A stretch of 64,000 bases of DNA from [Clostridium] innocuum (GTDB lineage: Bacteria > Bacillota_I > Bacilli_A > Erysipelotrichales > Erysipelotrichaceae). Location of the stretch: contig CP048838.1 of NCBI GenBank assembly GCA_012317185.1, positions 1,674,001 through 1,738,000 on the forward strand. Reading direction: 5' to 3'. Positions 52,380 to 61,864 of the stretch are shown here, in pieces. The position numbers were made by a program, and so were the translations under genes. Within the stretch, counting starts at the first letter, position 1, and every line of letters starts with the position of its first letter. Below the pieces are notes generated by a model. It was given only the letters and a program-made list of their open reading frames with translations, searched no databases and was not told the origin of the DNA.

Positions 52380-55007
52380 ATGGGCAAAAAGTATGTTTAC
52401 CTGTTTTCAGAAGGAAATGGGCAGATGAGAGAGCTGCTTGGCGGTAAGGGCGCAAACCTGGCAGAAATGATGAACCTCGGTATGCCTGTACCTTTTGGTT
52501 TCACTGTTACCACTGAGGCATGTAACCAGTATTATGCGGACGGTGAGGCAATCAATGAAGCAATTCGCAAGGAAATTTTTGATTATTTAATGAAATTGGA
52601 AGAACTGTCTGAAAAGCAGTTTGGGGATCCGAAAAATCCGTTGTTAGTATCCGTAAGATCTGGTGCGCGTGCATCTATGCCAGGCATGATGGATACCATT
52701 TTAAATTTGGGACTCAACGATGAGGTTGTGGAGGGCGTCGCCAGACTGACGGATAATCCGCGGTTTGCATATGATTCCTACCGTCGTTTTATCCAGATGT
52801 TTGCTGATGTTGTCATGGGACTGAGCAAAGCGAAGTTTGAAGACATTATTGATGAAATGAAGGAGAAAAAAGGCGTAGAGCAGGATACTGATCTTGATGC
52901 GGACGACATGAAGGAAATGGTGAAGCGCTTTAAGAAATTCTATAAGGATTCCCTGGAGGAAGATTTCCCATCCGATCCGAAAGAACAGCTGTACCGCTCT
53001 ATTGAAGCAGTTTTCCGTTCCTGGAACAACCAGCGTGCGATTTTCTATCGTAAAATGAATGATATTCCAGGAGACTGGGGAACAGCTGTCAACGTACAGA
53101 TGATGGTTTTCGGCAACATGGGAAATGACTGCGGTACCGGCGTTGCCTTTACGCGTAATCCAAGTACCGGTGAAAACAAGCTGTATGGTGAATTCCTGAT
53201 GAATGCACAGGGAGAGGATGTCGTTGCAGGTATCCGTACCCCGCAGACCATCGATCAGCTGAAGGAAATCGCACCGGCTGCCTATCAGAAATTTACAGAA
53301 ATCTGTGCAGCACTGGAAAGTCATTATAAAAATATGCAGGATATGGAATTTACCATTGAAAAGGGTAATCTGTTCATGCTGCAGACACGTAACGGGAAAC
53401 GTACTGCTGCTTCCGCTTTAAAAATTGCATGTGATATGGTGGATGAAGGCATGATAACCAAAGAGGAAGCCTTGATGATGGTGGAGCCGAAGCAATTGGA
53501 TTCCCTGCTGCATCCGCGTTTTGACGATGCGGATTTGAAGAGCGCAAAGCCGATTGCCAGTGCATTGCCGGCATCTCCTGGTGCTGCCTGCGGACAAATC
53601 GTATTCTCTGCAGAGGAAGCTATTGAAGAAACTGCACTCGGACACAAGGTGATTCTTGTCCGTCTGGAAACCTCACCGGAGGATATTGAAGGGATGCATG
53701 TATCGGAAGGTATCCTGACCGTGCGCGGCGGTATGACTTCCCATGCGGCAGTAGTTGCCCGCGGTATGGGGGCATGCTGTGTTTCCGGCTGCGGTGATAT
53801 TAAAATCAATGAAGAGGAAAAATATTTCATAGTGAATGAAGAACGCTATAATAAGGGCGATTATATTTCTCTGGATGGCTCAACAGGTAATATTTACGGA
53901 CGTAAAATCAAAACGGTTCCGGCAGAGATTTCCGGTGATTTTGAACGCTTTATGAAATGGGCGGATGAGATTCGTACACTAAAGGTCAGAACGAATGCCG
54001 ACACACCAAAGGATGCAGCGCAGGCAGTGGCATTTGGTGCAGAGGGAATCGGACTGGTACGTACAGAGCACATGTTCTTTGAAGGTGACCGTATTAAGGC
54101 TGTCCGTGAAATGATTGTATCCAAAACAGAAGGACAGAGAAGAAAAGCACTTTCCAAGCTTCTGCCGATGCAGCGTGGAGACTTTGAAGGAATTTATGAG
54201 GCAATGCATGGTCTTCCGGTGACAATTCGCTATCTGGATCCACCCCTGCACGAATTCCTGCCAACAAGCTCTTATGATATTGCACAGCTGGCTAAGGATA
54301 TGAATATTGATCTGGATGAGCTTAAGAGCGTTATTTCCGGATTACATGAATTTAACCCGATGATGGGTCATCGCGGATGCCGTCTCGCTATTTCTTATCC
54401 GGAAATCGCTGAAATGCAGACAACAGCTGTAATCGAAGCGGCGATCAACGTAAATCGCAAGCATCCGGAATGGAAGATTGAACCGGAAATTATGATTCCA
54501 CTTGTTGGCGATAAGGCAGAATTAAAATTTGTCAAGGATGTTGTCGTATGTACGGCAGATGAAATTCTGAAGCGTGAGGCTTTTGATATGAAATATCATG
54601 TAGGTACGATGATTGAAATTCCGCGTGCTGCATTACTGGCAGATGAGATTGCAGAAGAGGCTGAGTTCTTTAGCTTTGGAACCAATGACCTGACACAGAT
54701 GACCTTTGGATTCTCCCGTGATGATGCAGGTGGATTCCTGAACGATTACTATGAAAAGAAAATCTTTGAACAGGATCCGTTCGCAAGAGTTGATCAGAAG
54801 GGTGTCGGAAAGCTGATTGAAATGGCAGTTGCAGGCGGAAGAAAGACACGCCCTGAAATCAAGCTGGGAATCTGCGGAGAGCATGGAGGCGATCCTAGCA
54901 GTATTGATTTCTGTCACCGTATGGGACTGAGCTATGTATCCTGTAGTCCGTTCCGTGTACCAATTGCCAGATTGGCTGCAGCACAAGCCGCAATTATAAA
55001 TAAATAA
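52380..55007 (+). CDS. ppdK: Pyruvate, phosphate dikinase
   Basis: An 875-residue enzyme interconverting pyruvate, ATP and phosphate with phosphoenolpyruvate, AMP and pyrophosphate. The N-terminal ATP-grasp part has GGKGANLAEMMNLG; the phospho-carrier histidine is in GGMTSHAAVVARGMG near residue 455; the C-terminal barrel has the catalytic cysteine in GICGEHGGDP near 831. Length is standard. A GAGGAGG precedes the ATG at 52380. It allows gluconeogenic or PPi-linked glycolytic flux. The cre box upstream fits repression when glucose is plentiful. Confidence 0.97.
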   Translation: MGKKYVYLFSEGNGQMRELLGGKGANLAEMMNLGMPVPFGFTVTTEACNQYYADGEAINEAIRKEIFDYLMKLEELSEKQFGDPKNPLLVSVRSGARASMPGMMDTILNLGLNDEVVEGVARLTDNPRFAYDSYRRFIQMFADVVMGLSKAKFEDIIDEMKEKKGVEQDTDLDADDMKEMVKRFKKFYKDSLEEDFPSDPKEQLYRSIEAVFRSWNNQRAIFYRKMNDIPGDWGTAVNVQMMVFGNMGNDCGTGVAFTRNPSTGENKLYGEFLMNAQGEDVVAGIRTPQTIDQLKEIAPAAYQKFTEICAALESHYKNMQDMEFTIEKGNLFMLQTRNGKRTAASALKIACDMVDEGMITKEEALMMVEPKQLDSLLHPRFDDADLKSAKPIASALPASPGAACGQIVFSAEEAIEETALGHKVILVRLETSPEDIEGMHVSEGILTVRGGMTSHAAVVARGMGACCVSGCGDIKINEEEKYFIVNEERYNKGDYISLDGSTGNIYGRKIKTVPAEISGDFERFMKWADEIRTLKVRTNADTPKDAAQAVAFGAEGIGLVRTEHMFFEGDRIKAVREMIVSKTEGQRRKALSKLLPMQRGDFEGIYEAMHGLPVTIRYLDPPLHEFLPTSSYDIAQLAKDMNIDLDELKSVISGLHEFNPMMGHRGCRLAISYPEIAEMQTTAVIEAAINVNRKHPEWKIEPEIMIPLVGDKAELKFVKDVVVCTADEILKREAFDMKYHVGTMIEIPRAALLADEIAEEAEFFSFGTNDLTQMTFGFSRDDAGGFLNDYYEKKIFEQDPFARVDQKGVGKLIEMAVAGGRKTRPEIKLGICGEHGGDPSSIDFCHRMGLSYVSCSPFRVPIARLAAAQAAIINK

Positions 55008-55017
55008 GAGAATGATA

Positions 55018-55046
55018 AGATGTCTAGCGAAAGCAGGCATCTTTTT
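55018..55046 (+). terminator. Terminator of ppdK
   Basis: AAGATG and CATCTT with an inner CT/AG pairing around GCGAA, followed by six T, about 10 bases after the stop. Confidence 0.8.
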
Positions 55047-55517
55047 TGGTGACGGGCATGACACACACCTAGGGTAAAAATCTCAAGAGGTGCAATTGCC
55101 AGCGTACTCAAGAGCGACTTGCAAGTTTCATATCGTACGGCATGGTAGAGAGGAAGCAATAGCGAAATCGTGGTCTAACGAACAGGAAGTCCGATTCAAC
55201 TGGTTGGGAGCTTCAAGCTGTTTGATTACATCAACTGTAGTCTATTTTTGTTTGAAATGGAGTTCATATATAAAACCATCCTTTCCATAGTTATTATTTT
55301 GTCAGTCATTATAAGCCTCTTATTCTGTAAGAGAAAATTCTACTGGAATTTACTGAAAGACTAATTTCAATTTTTGCATCTTTGAAGCAGAATTTAACTT
55401 TTCACTTCAGAAAAAACTGTTGGTACATCGTTGGAGGATAGAAAGAAGATGGTTGGTATGTTAAAATAGACTTAATATTTCTTTAATGAAGTAGAGCTAT
55501 GTTATATGCTTGATAAC
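55047..55517. other. Gene-free, decayed stretch before DUF1016 remnant
   Basis: Only short frames without ribosome sites are present; one at 55090-55290 uses GTG and has no recognisable product. The stretch is AT-richer than its neighbours and looks like decayed DNA, in keeping with the nuclease remnant that follows. Confidence 0.4.
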
Positions 55518-55734
55518 ATGAAATTTGAATTATTAGCAAATTGTATAAAAGAAATAAATGTAAAAGCAGGAAGTGCTGCTAAAAGAACAGTAAATCAGTC
55601 TGTGACACTTCTAAACTGGGCTATTGAGTTGTTATATTTTTGAATATGAACAAGGTGGAAGTGATCGTGCGAAATATGGGACAAACTTATTGAAAAATTT
55701 GGAAGAACGAAAAAGGAATGAACTTAATAATTGA
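55518..55734 (+). pseudogene. Remnant of DUF1016/YhcG-type nuclease gene
   Basis: From the ATG at 55518 one frame reads SAAKRTVNQSVTLLNWAIEL and stops at about 55641; shifting by one base, the next frame gives FEYEQGGSDRAKYGTNLLKN followed by LEER, ending at the TGA at 55732-55734. Joined, this is the N-terminal region of DUF1016 (YhcG) proteins, where VNxxLTLxNWxIG and EYEQxGxDRAKYG are typical. The catalytic PD-(D/E)XK C-terminus is absent. These proteins often travel with type I restriction systems, so a restriction-linked element may once have been here. Confidence 0.7.
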
Positions 55735-56009
55735 CAACCTGAATCGTTAGAAATACAGTAAGCGCAGCCTGTTCTAAGTCACAAAACAGTTTATATGATA
55801 TCAGAAAATCACAAAAGGTATAAGCATCTGCATAAGGATTGTCCATAATCGTAGGTTACAGGAAGACCAAAGAAGGCTTCCGATGTCCCTTTTCCCGCTT
55901 ATTCTTCCTTATGCAGGAATGAAATCCTTCCTTTTGAACATAATGAGTCATTAGAGCGTAAGGATAAAGTCAGTTGAGAATGCGGTACAGTTTAGACGGA
56001 GGTGTAGGA

Positions 56010-57530
56010 ATGGTGAAAAACAAACATATTTACATGGCGATCGATTTAAAATCATTTTATGCCTCCGTGGAATGTGTTGATCGAAAGCTTGATCCACTCA
56101 CTACAAATCTGGTTGTTGCGGATACGGAGAAAACCGAAAAGACAATCTGTCTGGCCGTTACACCGTCTTTGAAGAAATTTGGTATTTCCGGAAGAGCAAG
56201 ACTGTTTGAGGTTATTCAAAAGGTGAATGAAGTTAATGCACAGCGTAAGCAAAAGGCCCCCGGATGTCGTTTTACTGGAGAATCCTATGACGAAACAGAG
56301 CTGAGGAATAATCCGAATCTTGCCATGAGCTATCTGGCTGTACCTCCGCGAATGGCGTATTATTTGGAAAAAAGCACGAAGATTTATAATATATATCTGA
56401 ACTATATATCTGCAGACGATATCCATGTGTATTCAATCGATGAGGTTTTTCTTGATGTGAGCGGTTATCTTAAAACCTATCAGACAACACCGCGGGAGCT
56501 TGCGAAAAGCATTATATCTGATATTCTGAAGGCAACAGGTATTACCGCCACTGCGGGAATCGGTACAAATTTATATCTCTGCAAGGTAGCGATGGATATC
56601 GTGGCCAAGCATATCAAGGCAGATCAGGATGGGGTGCGAATTGCGCAGCTTGATGAAATACGATATCGAAAGCTGTTGTGGAATCACAGGCCGATTACCG
56701 ACTTCTGGCGGGTTGGAAAAGGGTACGCCAAAAAGCTGGAACAGATTGGTTTATATACAATGGGTGATATCGCGAAATGCTCGCTTGGTACGAGCGAGGA
56801 TGCATATAATGAAGATCGCTTATATAAGCTGTTCGGGATAAATGCAGAGCTGCTGATTGATCATGCGTGGGGATATGAGCCCTGTACGATGGCAGATATC
56901 AAGGCCTATAAACCCGAGCATACCAGTATTGGTACGGGGCAGGTGCTGAGCTGTCCTTATGATTTTGAAAAAGCAAGGCTGATTGTCAAGGAAATGCTGG
57001 ATCTGCTGGCACTGGCGCTGGTTGATAAAGGGCAGGTAACGGATCAGATTGTGCTGACAGTAGGCTATGATATAGAAAATCTGGAAAAGGCCGGTGCCTA
57101 TCTGGAAGAAATCACAATCGACCGGTATGGTCGTAAGATACCGAAGCATGCCCACGGCACGGCGAACCTTAAAGGGTATACGTCATCTTCAAGACTGATG
57201 ATCGAGGCTGTAATGAAGCTGTTCGACAGAATTGTGAATCCGCATTTAACAGTGAGAAGAATCAATATCTCTGCCGGTCACGTACTAGCTGAATCACAGG
57301 TTAAACGGAAAACGACAGTCGCACAGATGGATCTGTTCGTGGACTATGAGGCGTTAAAACAGCAGGAACAGAAAGAACGCGAGCTGCTTGAGAAGGAAAA
57401 AAAGCTGCAGCAGGCAACGCTAAAGATCAAAAAGAAATACGGCAAAAATGCGGTTTTAAAAGGAATGAATCTGGAGGAAGGTGCAAATACAATCAAGCGT
57501 AATCGCACCATCGGAGGGCATAAGGCATAG
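56010..57530 (+). CDS. UmuC/Y-family DNA polymerase
   Basis: A 506-residue translesion polymerase of the UmuC/UvrX group. Catalytic acids lie in MAIDLKSFYASVEC near residue 10 and YSIDEVFLDVSG near 145. The helix-hairpin-helix/thumb zone and the little-finger domain follow; the last ~70 residues are a charged coiled coil (QQEQKERELLEKEKKLQQ) with a basic end. The ATG at 56010 follows GGAGGTGTAGG. It is paired with a YolD-like gene 12 bases later, as in phage and mobile-element UvrX-YolD units. No LexA box was found. Confidence 0.9.
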   Translation: MVKNKHIYMAIDLKSFYASVECVDRKLDPLTTNLVVADTEKTEKTICLAVTPSLKKFGISGRARLFEVIQKVNEVNAQRKQKAPGCRFTGESYDETELRNNPNLAMSYLAVPPRMAYYLEKSTKIYNIYLNYISADDIHVYSIDEVFLDVSGYLKTYQTTPRELAKSIISDILKATGITATAGIGTNLYLCKVAMDIVAKHIKADQDGVRIAQLDEIRYRKLLWNHRPITDFWRVGKGYAKKLEQIGLYTMGDIAKCSLGTSEDAYNEDRLYKLFGINAELLIDHAWGYEPCTMADIKAYKPEHTSIGTGQVLSCPYDFEKARLIVKEMLDLLALALVDKGQVTDQIVLTVGYDIENLEKAGAYLEEITIDRYGRKIPKHAHGTANLKGYTSSSRLMIEAVMKLFDRIVNPHLTVRRINISAGHVLAESQVKRKTTVAQMDLFVDYEALKQQEQKERELLEKEKKLQQATLKIKKKYGKNAVLKGMNLEEGANTIKRNRTIGGHKA

Positions 57531-57542
57531 GAGGTACACACA

Positions 57543-57965
57543 GTGAATCAACAGAACATACACAGCTATGACGATATTATCCATCTTTCACGTCCGATAT
57601 CAAAAAAGCATCCGCAAATGCCGATAAGAGATCGAGCTGCCCAGTTTGCGCCATTTGCTGCATTGACAGGACATAAGGAAGCAATCAGTGAAACAGAGCG
57701 GCTGACGGATGCAAAAAGAATTCTGGATGAAAACAGAAATATGCTGAACAATGAGCGTCTGCAGGAAATTCTGCTGCATATCAAGGAACAGCCTAAGATC
57801 AGGGTTACCTACTTCAAGGCGGATGAACGAAAAGAAGGTGGTGCATATCTTACTCTGATTATGAATCTGAAACGCATTGATGACTATAACCGCAGACTTA
57901 TTTTCAGCGACCACTCCTGGATACCGCTGGATGATATCTATGAAATCGAGCTGATAGGCCGGTAG
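57543..57965 (+). CDS. YolD-like protein
   Basis: A 140-residue protein with the YolD-like signature: RPISKKHPQMPIRDRAAQFAPFAALTGH near the start and a C-terminal beta domain ending DDIYEIELIG. YolD-like proteins nearly always pair with UmuC-like polymerases and are thought to act like UmuD as partner or regulator. AGGAGG lies 8 bases before the ATG. It is part of a two-gene unit with the polymerase. Confidence 0.92.
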   Translation: MNQQNIHSYDDIIHLSRPISKKHPQMPIRDRAAQFAPFAALTGHKEAISETERLTDAKRILDENRNMLNNERLQEILLHIKEQPKIRVTYFKADERKEGGAYLTLIMNLKRIDDYNRRLIFSDHSWIPLDDIYEIELIGR

Positions 57966-58181
57966 CTTGTACGATTGCTTCTTGTGAAAAAGGCTCTGCG
58001 TCCGTCGTATTGCATAGTGTTATATGTCTGTAAGAGCGTTTTGCTATCACATATTTCGTATATGCAATTACTTCTCATAGACTGCAGGAATCATGCAATG
58101 CGCAGGGGATAAGTCCATCTGTCCATGTACCTTATGCAAGCCTGTTGAGAGCAGTTGTATTTGCTTTTACAATATAAAAAA

Positions 58182-58210
58182 CATGGAAGATACCTATAGT
58201 ATCTTCCATG
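58182..58210 (-). terminator. Terminator of the PadR-DUF4097 operon
   Basis: A perfect 12 bp stem (CATGGAAGATAC and complement) with a 5-base loop. On the minus strand it is followed by six T, about 80 bases after the DUF4097 stop. Confidence 0.85.
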
Positions 58211-58287
58211 CATTACATAATATCCTTTTACGATATCCATGGCAGGAAACGGCCTGCTTTTTTTGTTGTGGAGGATATGCAGAACAG

Positions 58288-59403
58288 CTATTTCTGAAAT
58301 CTCACATTGATATCGCCGTATGCCAGATTGATTTGCAGCTTGCGACCGGTTTTGTTTTCATATTTTGTTGGCAGCGTATTTTCTCCATGCTCTGCCTCGG
58401 AAAGAATACTGAAATCCTCAATACTGCCTTTTACAGCAGCTGTAAAGCTTCCGTGCTCACCCTCGGTAAAGATGCTTCCGGCATCTGCTTCTGAAAGCAC
58501 GGTATCCCCATAAGCGGTTTCCATATGCAATTCCTTTGCTGAAAGCTTTTGCAGGGTGATATCGGAATGTTCAGTTGAAAATATCGCTTTTTCCGCAATT
58601 TCAAGCCTTGTGCTTCGGATATCCCCATAAGCGCTTTCTATCCGCAGTGCATGTGCCTTTAGATTTCCGAGATTGATAGGCGCATGTTCATGAAAAAGCT
58701 GAAAATCTTGTGCTATCACCGTATCATCCATGCTGATATCCGTATATGCGGAGGTGATCATCGCCTGCTTTGCCTGCAGCTTTTTGGTGATGAGGTCCCC
58801 GTGCTCACTCTCAATCTGCAGCATCTGCTGACAGCTTGTATCATCCAGTAACAAACTTCCATATGGAACATCCAGTGTCAATGCTTCTGTTTGCAGCTTT
58901 GCAAGGTTTACATTTCCGTGTGCGTTGCTGATGGTGATATCCTGAAACGACAGATCATGCACTGTCACATTGCCATAGGAAGTATCCACCTCCAGCTTGC
59001 TGAGAAGTTTTTTCGGCAGCTTTAAAGTGATAGGTACCATAATGTCCTGTTGAAAATCAAACCAGCGAAACTGAAAGGTGGGAGATTCCCTTTTCAGCCG
59101 CAGGACAGAGGAATCTGCAGTAGCACGGATTGGATAATCCTCATTTTCCTCGTATTGTACGTGTATTTCGCTGTCTTCGGAGGGAAGGATATTGATTTCA
59201 CTGTAATGAGTGTCGATTTGAATATAGGCGAGGTTGTCCGCAGAAAAGGTCTTTTCTTTTTTGATAAATGGTTTCTGCTCTACAGTTCGCATGTTCTCCA
59301 TTTTAAAATCAGCCATTGCAAAGCCTCCGCCAATCAGGAGTACCCCCAGCAGGATACACAAAACAGGAATGGCTTTCAGCAGCTGCTCTTTATTGTATTT
59401 CAT
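58288..59403 (-). CDS. DUF4097 family envelope protein
   Basis: A 371-residue protein with one N-terminal membrane helix (IPVLCILLGVLLIGGGFAM, about 11-30) and then a long outer beta-helix-like domain with repeating units of the form xxSAYGDIxxxx, THYSEINI, TSYGNVTV, EHGDLITK. This is the DUF4097/putative adhesin pattern. It starts directly at the DUF1700 stop, so it is co-translated with the PadR-DUF1700 pair. Such trios are common in Bacillota and appear to respond to envelope stress. The binding target is unknown. Confidence 0.88.
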   Translation of the reverse strand: MKYNKEQLLKAIPVLCILLGVLLIGGGFAMADFKMENMRTVEQKPFIKKEKTFSADNLAYIQIDTHYSEINILPSEDSEIHVQYEENEDYPIRATADSSVLRLKRESPTFQFRWFDFQQDIMVPITLKLPKKLLSKLEVDTSYGNVTVHDLSFQDITISNAHGNVNLAKLQTEALTLDVPYGSLLLDDTSCQQMLQIESEHGDLITKKLQAKQAMITSAYTDISMDDTVIAQDFQLFHEHAPINLGNLKAHALRIESAYGDIRSTRLEIAEKAIFSTEHSDITLQKLSAKELHMETAYGDTVLSEADAGSIFTEGEHGSFTAAVKGSIEDFSILSEAEHGENTLPTKYENKTGRKLQINLAYGDINVRFQK

Positions 59404-59985
59404 TTACTTCACCGCCTTTGCAAATGTGTGCTTTATCATGCCGATCCAGATGATCGTCTTCTGCTTTAGCCAGATAATTGAAACCCTCAGAAGCCTCCAG
59501 CACAGCGGAAGCAATCCGATGCAAAGAAAGAGAGTGCCGAGCAGGACGAGTCCGGGTGCGGCGTTCGCTTTCCAGATTGGAATCAGATTCCAAATGCCTC
59601 CAAAGATAAAGCAGGCAAATGCCAGCATACTGCAAAACAATAAGGCAATCAGTGTCCAAAGCAGCAGATATATCATTGCGAAGACGCAAAGCAGTGTTGC
59701 CCAGAATGGAGATAGCAGCACGATCAGGACAATCCTCCATCTTTGCCGACTGTGTGCGGGCTTTTCTTCCTCTTTGAACGATACAGCGCGCTCGCTGTAT
59801 ATCTGCTTCACGATATCTTCAACGGAATCCAGACTTGCTACAGCCTCTGCTTCACTCATGCCGTCCTCGATGCGATCCTCAATCGTTTCATTGTAATAAT
59901 TTAAAAGATGCTCCTTTTCCACCTGCGGAAGCTCAAATAATCGCTTTTCCAGCAGTGTTATAAATTCCTGTTTATTCAAATCCAT
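59404..59985 (-). CDS. DUF1700 family membrane protein
   Basis: A 193-residue protein. Residues 1-75 are the helical DUF1700/HAAS domain (EFITLLEKRLFELPQVEKEH, then YYNETIEDRIEDGMSEAEAV), which resembles domains that interact with PadR-like regulators. Three or four membrane helices follow (IVLIVLLSPFWATLLCVFAM, LIALLFCSMLAFACFIFGG, LVLLGTLFLCIGLLPL). It overlaps padR by 14 bases and abuts the DUF4097 gene. It probably links the regulator to a membrane signal. Confidence 0.9.
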   Translation of the reverse strand: MDLNKQEFITLLEKRLFELPQVEKEHLLNYYNETIEDRIEDGMSEAEAVASLDSVEDIVKQIYSERAVSFKEEEKPAHSRQRWRIVLIVLLSPFWATLLCVFAMIYLLLWTLIALLFCSMLAFACFIFGGIWNLIPIWKANAAPGLVLLGTLFLCIGLLPLCWRLLRVSIIWLKQKTIIWIGMIKHTFAKAVK

Positions 59986-60289
59986 CCCCTCCTTTGATAA
60001 ATTCGTAAATATTCAGCATGGATTGCCATCCCGCCAGAAAATCCTGAATGCGGGCGATACCGATGTCTGTAATCCTATAATATTTTCTCAGACGTCCGCG
60101 GTGTTCAACGGAATAAATACTGAGGCATTTGCTGTTTTCCAGCCGTCTTAGTATGGGATACAAGGTTGATTCCGAGATTTCTATATATGGAGAAATATCC
60201 TTTACGATCTTATAGCCATAGGAATCCTCTTTCTTCAATGCAGCAAGGACGCAGATTTCCAGCAGCCCTTTTTTCAGCTGTGTATCCAT
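59972..60289 (-). CDS. PadR-family transcriptional regulator
   Basis: A 105-residue winged-helix regulator. QLKKGLLEICVLAALKKEDSYGYKI and ISESTLYPILRRLE are the PadR hallmarks, and YYRITDIG marks the wing; the short C-terminal helix serves dimerisation. GGAGGTGTTACG precedes the ATG at 60289. First gene of the PadR-DUF1700-DUF4097 operon, with an inverted repeat over its own promoter that suggests self-repression. Confidence 0.93.
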   Translation of the reverse strand: MDTQLKKGLLEICVLAALKKEDSYGYKIVKDISPYIEISESTLYPILRRLENSKCLSIYSVEHRGRLRKYYRITDIGIARIQDFLAGWQSMLNIYEFIKGGDGFE

Positions 60290-60310
60290 CGTAACACCTC
60301 CTTATACGTT

Positions 60311-60341
60311 ATACTATACAATACATAGTATAATGTGTCAA
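60311..60341 (-). promoter_or_regulatory. padR promoter with overlapping operator
   Basis: On the minus strand TTGACA (60341-60336) and TATAGT (60318-60313) have a 17-base spacer. The -10 box is covered by the inverted repeat ATACTAT (60311-60317) / ATAGTAT (60325-60331), a likely PadR operator. Confidence 0.75.
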
Positions 60342-60384
60342 CTGGTATTCCGGAATATATTTTATCATCAGAGCCTTAAAGGTG

Positions 60385-60424
60385 TTGACATAGTACACTA
60401 AGTATACTATCATAATATAGTAAA
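60385..60424 (+). promoter_or_regulatory. marR promoter with inverted repeats
   Basis: TTGACA (60385-60390) and TATCAT (60408-60413) have a 17-base spacer. An inverted repeat ATAGT / ACTAT at 60390-60410 fills the spacer, and TACTAT / ATAGTA continues over the -10 box. The arms resemble those of the divergent padR operator. Confidence 0.65.
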
Positions 60425-60453
60425 TGAGATGTACTAAATGAAGGGAGAAGCTT

Positions 60454-60882
60454 ATGGATGTTATGATGAACGCAATGGAGCAGGTATCATTATTTTGCCG
60501 ACTGAATATGAACACCAGACGTGCGCTGCCCATTCGCTCCAGTGAAATGGGAATGCTGATCTATCTCGTGAAAACCGATGGTGAAAAAACAGCAAAGGGA
60601 ATCGCTGATTTTTTCAAGGTGACAAAGGCGATGGCAACCAATATGAGCTCTGCACTGCTGAAAAACGGCTTTCTTGAAAAGCAGCAGCAGGAAAACGATA
60701 AGCGCAGCTTTCTTTTATTGCCGACAGCGAAAGCAGTGCAGCTGGTAAATGAAACATATGAGGAATATATGAAGGAAATGCATATTTTGAAAAAGAATAT
60801 GGGAGGAGATGCATTTAACAGCTTGATCGCTCTACTGGAACTGGCAAATGACATATTACTGGAGGAAAAGAGCAATGGGTAA
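60454..60882 (+). CDS. MarR-family transcriptional regulator
   Basis: A 142-residue winged-helix regulator. The DNA-binding core (about 27-95) has RSSEMGMLIYLVKTDGEKT, then the recognition region FFKVTKAMATNMSSALLKNGFLEK and the wing QQENDKRSFLLLPT. Terminal helices form the dimer. GGGAGAAGC lies before the ATG. It overlaps the NmrA-like gene by 8 bases and probably controls both through the inverted repeats in its promoter. Confidence 0.88.
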   Translation: MDVMMNAMEQVSLFCRLNMNTRRALPIRSSEMGMLIYLVKTDGEKTAKGIADFFKVTKAMATNMSSALLKNGFLEKQQQENDKRSFLLLPTAKAVQLVNETYEEYMKEMHILKKNMGGDAFNSLIALLELANDILLEEKSNG

Positions 60883-61732
60883 AATACTGGTAAGCGGAGC
60901 ATCCGGGAATGTTGGCAGATATGTTGTGAAATATGCTCTGGCGGCAGGACAGGAGGTCAAAGCGGCCGGTACGGATGTAAAGCGTCTTGCGAAGCTGTTT
61001 CCGGATGTGGAAGCAGTGGAGTTTGATTTTATGAAGCCATCCACGTTTGTATCTGCCTTGCGGGATGTGGACAGGGTGTTTATTATGCGTCCACCGCATC
61101 TTGGCAATCCAAAGGATCTAAAGCCTTTCATTGATGCGTTGCAAAAGCAGAGGTCTATTCAGCTTGTAAGCTTTCTTTCCCTTATGGGAGTGGAGAAGAA
61201 TCCCGTGCCGCCGCATCATAAGATTGAAAAGTATATCGAGCAGGCGGGACTGCCGTATTGTCATATACGCCCAAGCTTCTTTATGCAGAATATCAGTGGC
61301 GTTCATGCTTTTGAAATACAGCATTTCAACAGGATTGTTGTTCCCGTAAAGCATGCCGTAACAAGCTTTATTGATGCCGAGGATATCGGAGAGCTGACAG
61401 CAAGGGTGCTATGTGATGCGCCCAAGCATCAAAATACAAGCTATACCATAACAGGTGCTGAAGCGATAGATTATTGGGAGGTGGCCAGGATTTTATCGGA
61501 GGAGCTGGGAAGAAGAATCGTCTATACGAATCCAAAGCCGTCATTTGCTAAAAAGTACTGGATCAGCGTGCGAGGTCTGGAGAAAAAGTATTGCACGGTG
61601 ATGGGGATGCTCTATATGATGACACGGTGTAAAGGTGCAAAAAAGGTCACTACTGATTTTGAAGAGGTTATGCAGAAAAAGCCGAAAAGCTTTCGTCAGT
61701 TTGTCAGAGATAATGCTGAAGCGTGGGAATAG
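60875..61732 (+). CDS. NmrA-like NAD(P)-binding protein
   Basis: A 285-residue atypical short-chain dehydrogenase. The Rossmann motif GKILVSGASGNVGRYVV is at 2-18; FDFMKPSTF and SFLSLMGVEKNP follow; the C-terminus is a substrate domain with SFIDAEDIGELTARVL. Similar proteins act as NAD(P)H:quinone-type oxidoreductases or redox sensors. The start at 60875 lies within the end of marR, behind GGAGGAAA. A redox or electrophile response together with MarR is likely but not shown. Confidence 0.85.
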   Translation: MGKILVSGASGNVGRYVVKYALAAGQEVKAAGTDVKRLAKLFPDVEAVEFDFMKPSTFVSALRDVDRVFIMRPPHLGNPKDLKPFIDALQKQRSIQLVSFLSLMGVEKNPVPPHHKIEKYIEQAGLPYCHIRPSFFMQNISGVHAFEIQHFNRIVVPVKHAVTSFIDAEDIGELTARVLCDAPKHQNTSYTITGAEAIDYWEVARILSEELGRRIVYTNPKPSFAKKYWISVRGLEKKYCTVMGMLYMMTRCKGAKKVTTDFEEVMQKKPKSFRQFVRDNAEAWE

Positions 61733-61864
61733 TGGTGTAAGACATCTATTTGAAATAGGGGAAACGGGCGCAGAGAGCGTTAAATACATATGAAAACGGA
61801 TAGGAATATTCTTGATTGGGTGTACACTTCAGATGCTATACTGAATTTATAAGGAGGAATGTAT

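Noticed and set aside
55090..55290. GTG-start ORF of 66 codons after ppdK
   Set aside because: Weak start, no family likeness, and located in decayed DNA.
55900..56010. LexA box before the UmuC-like gene
   Set aside because: GAACATAATGAGTC has only one half of a Bacillota LexA site.
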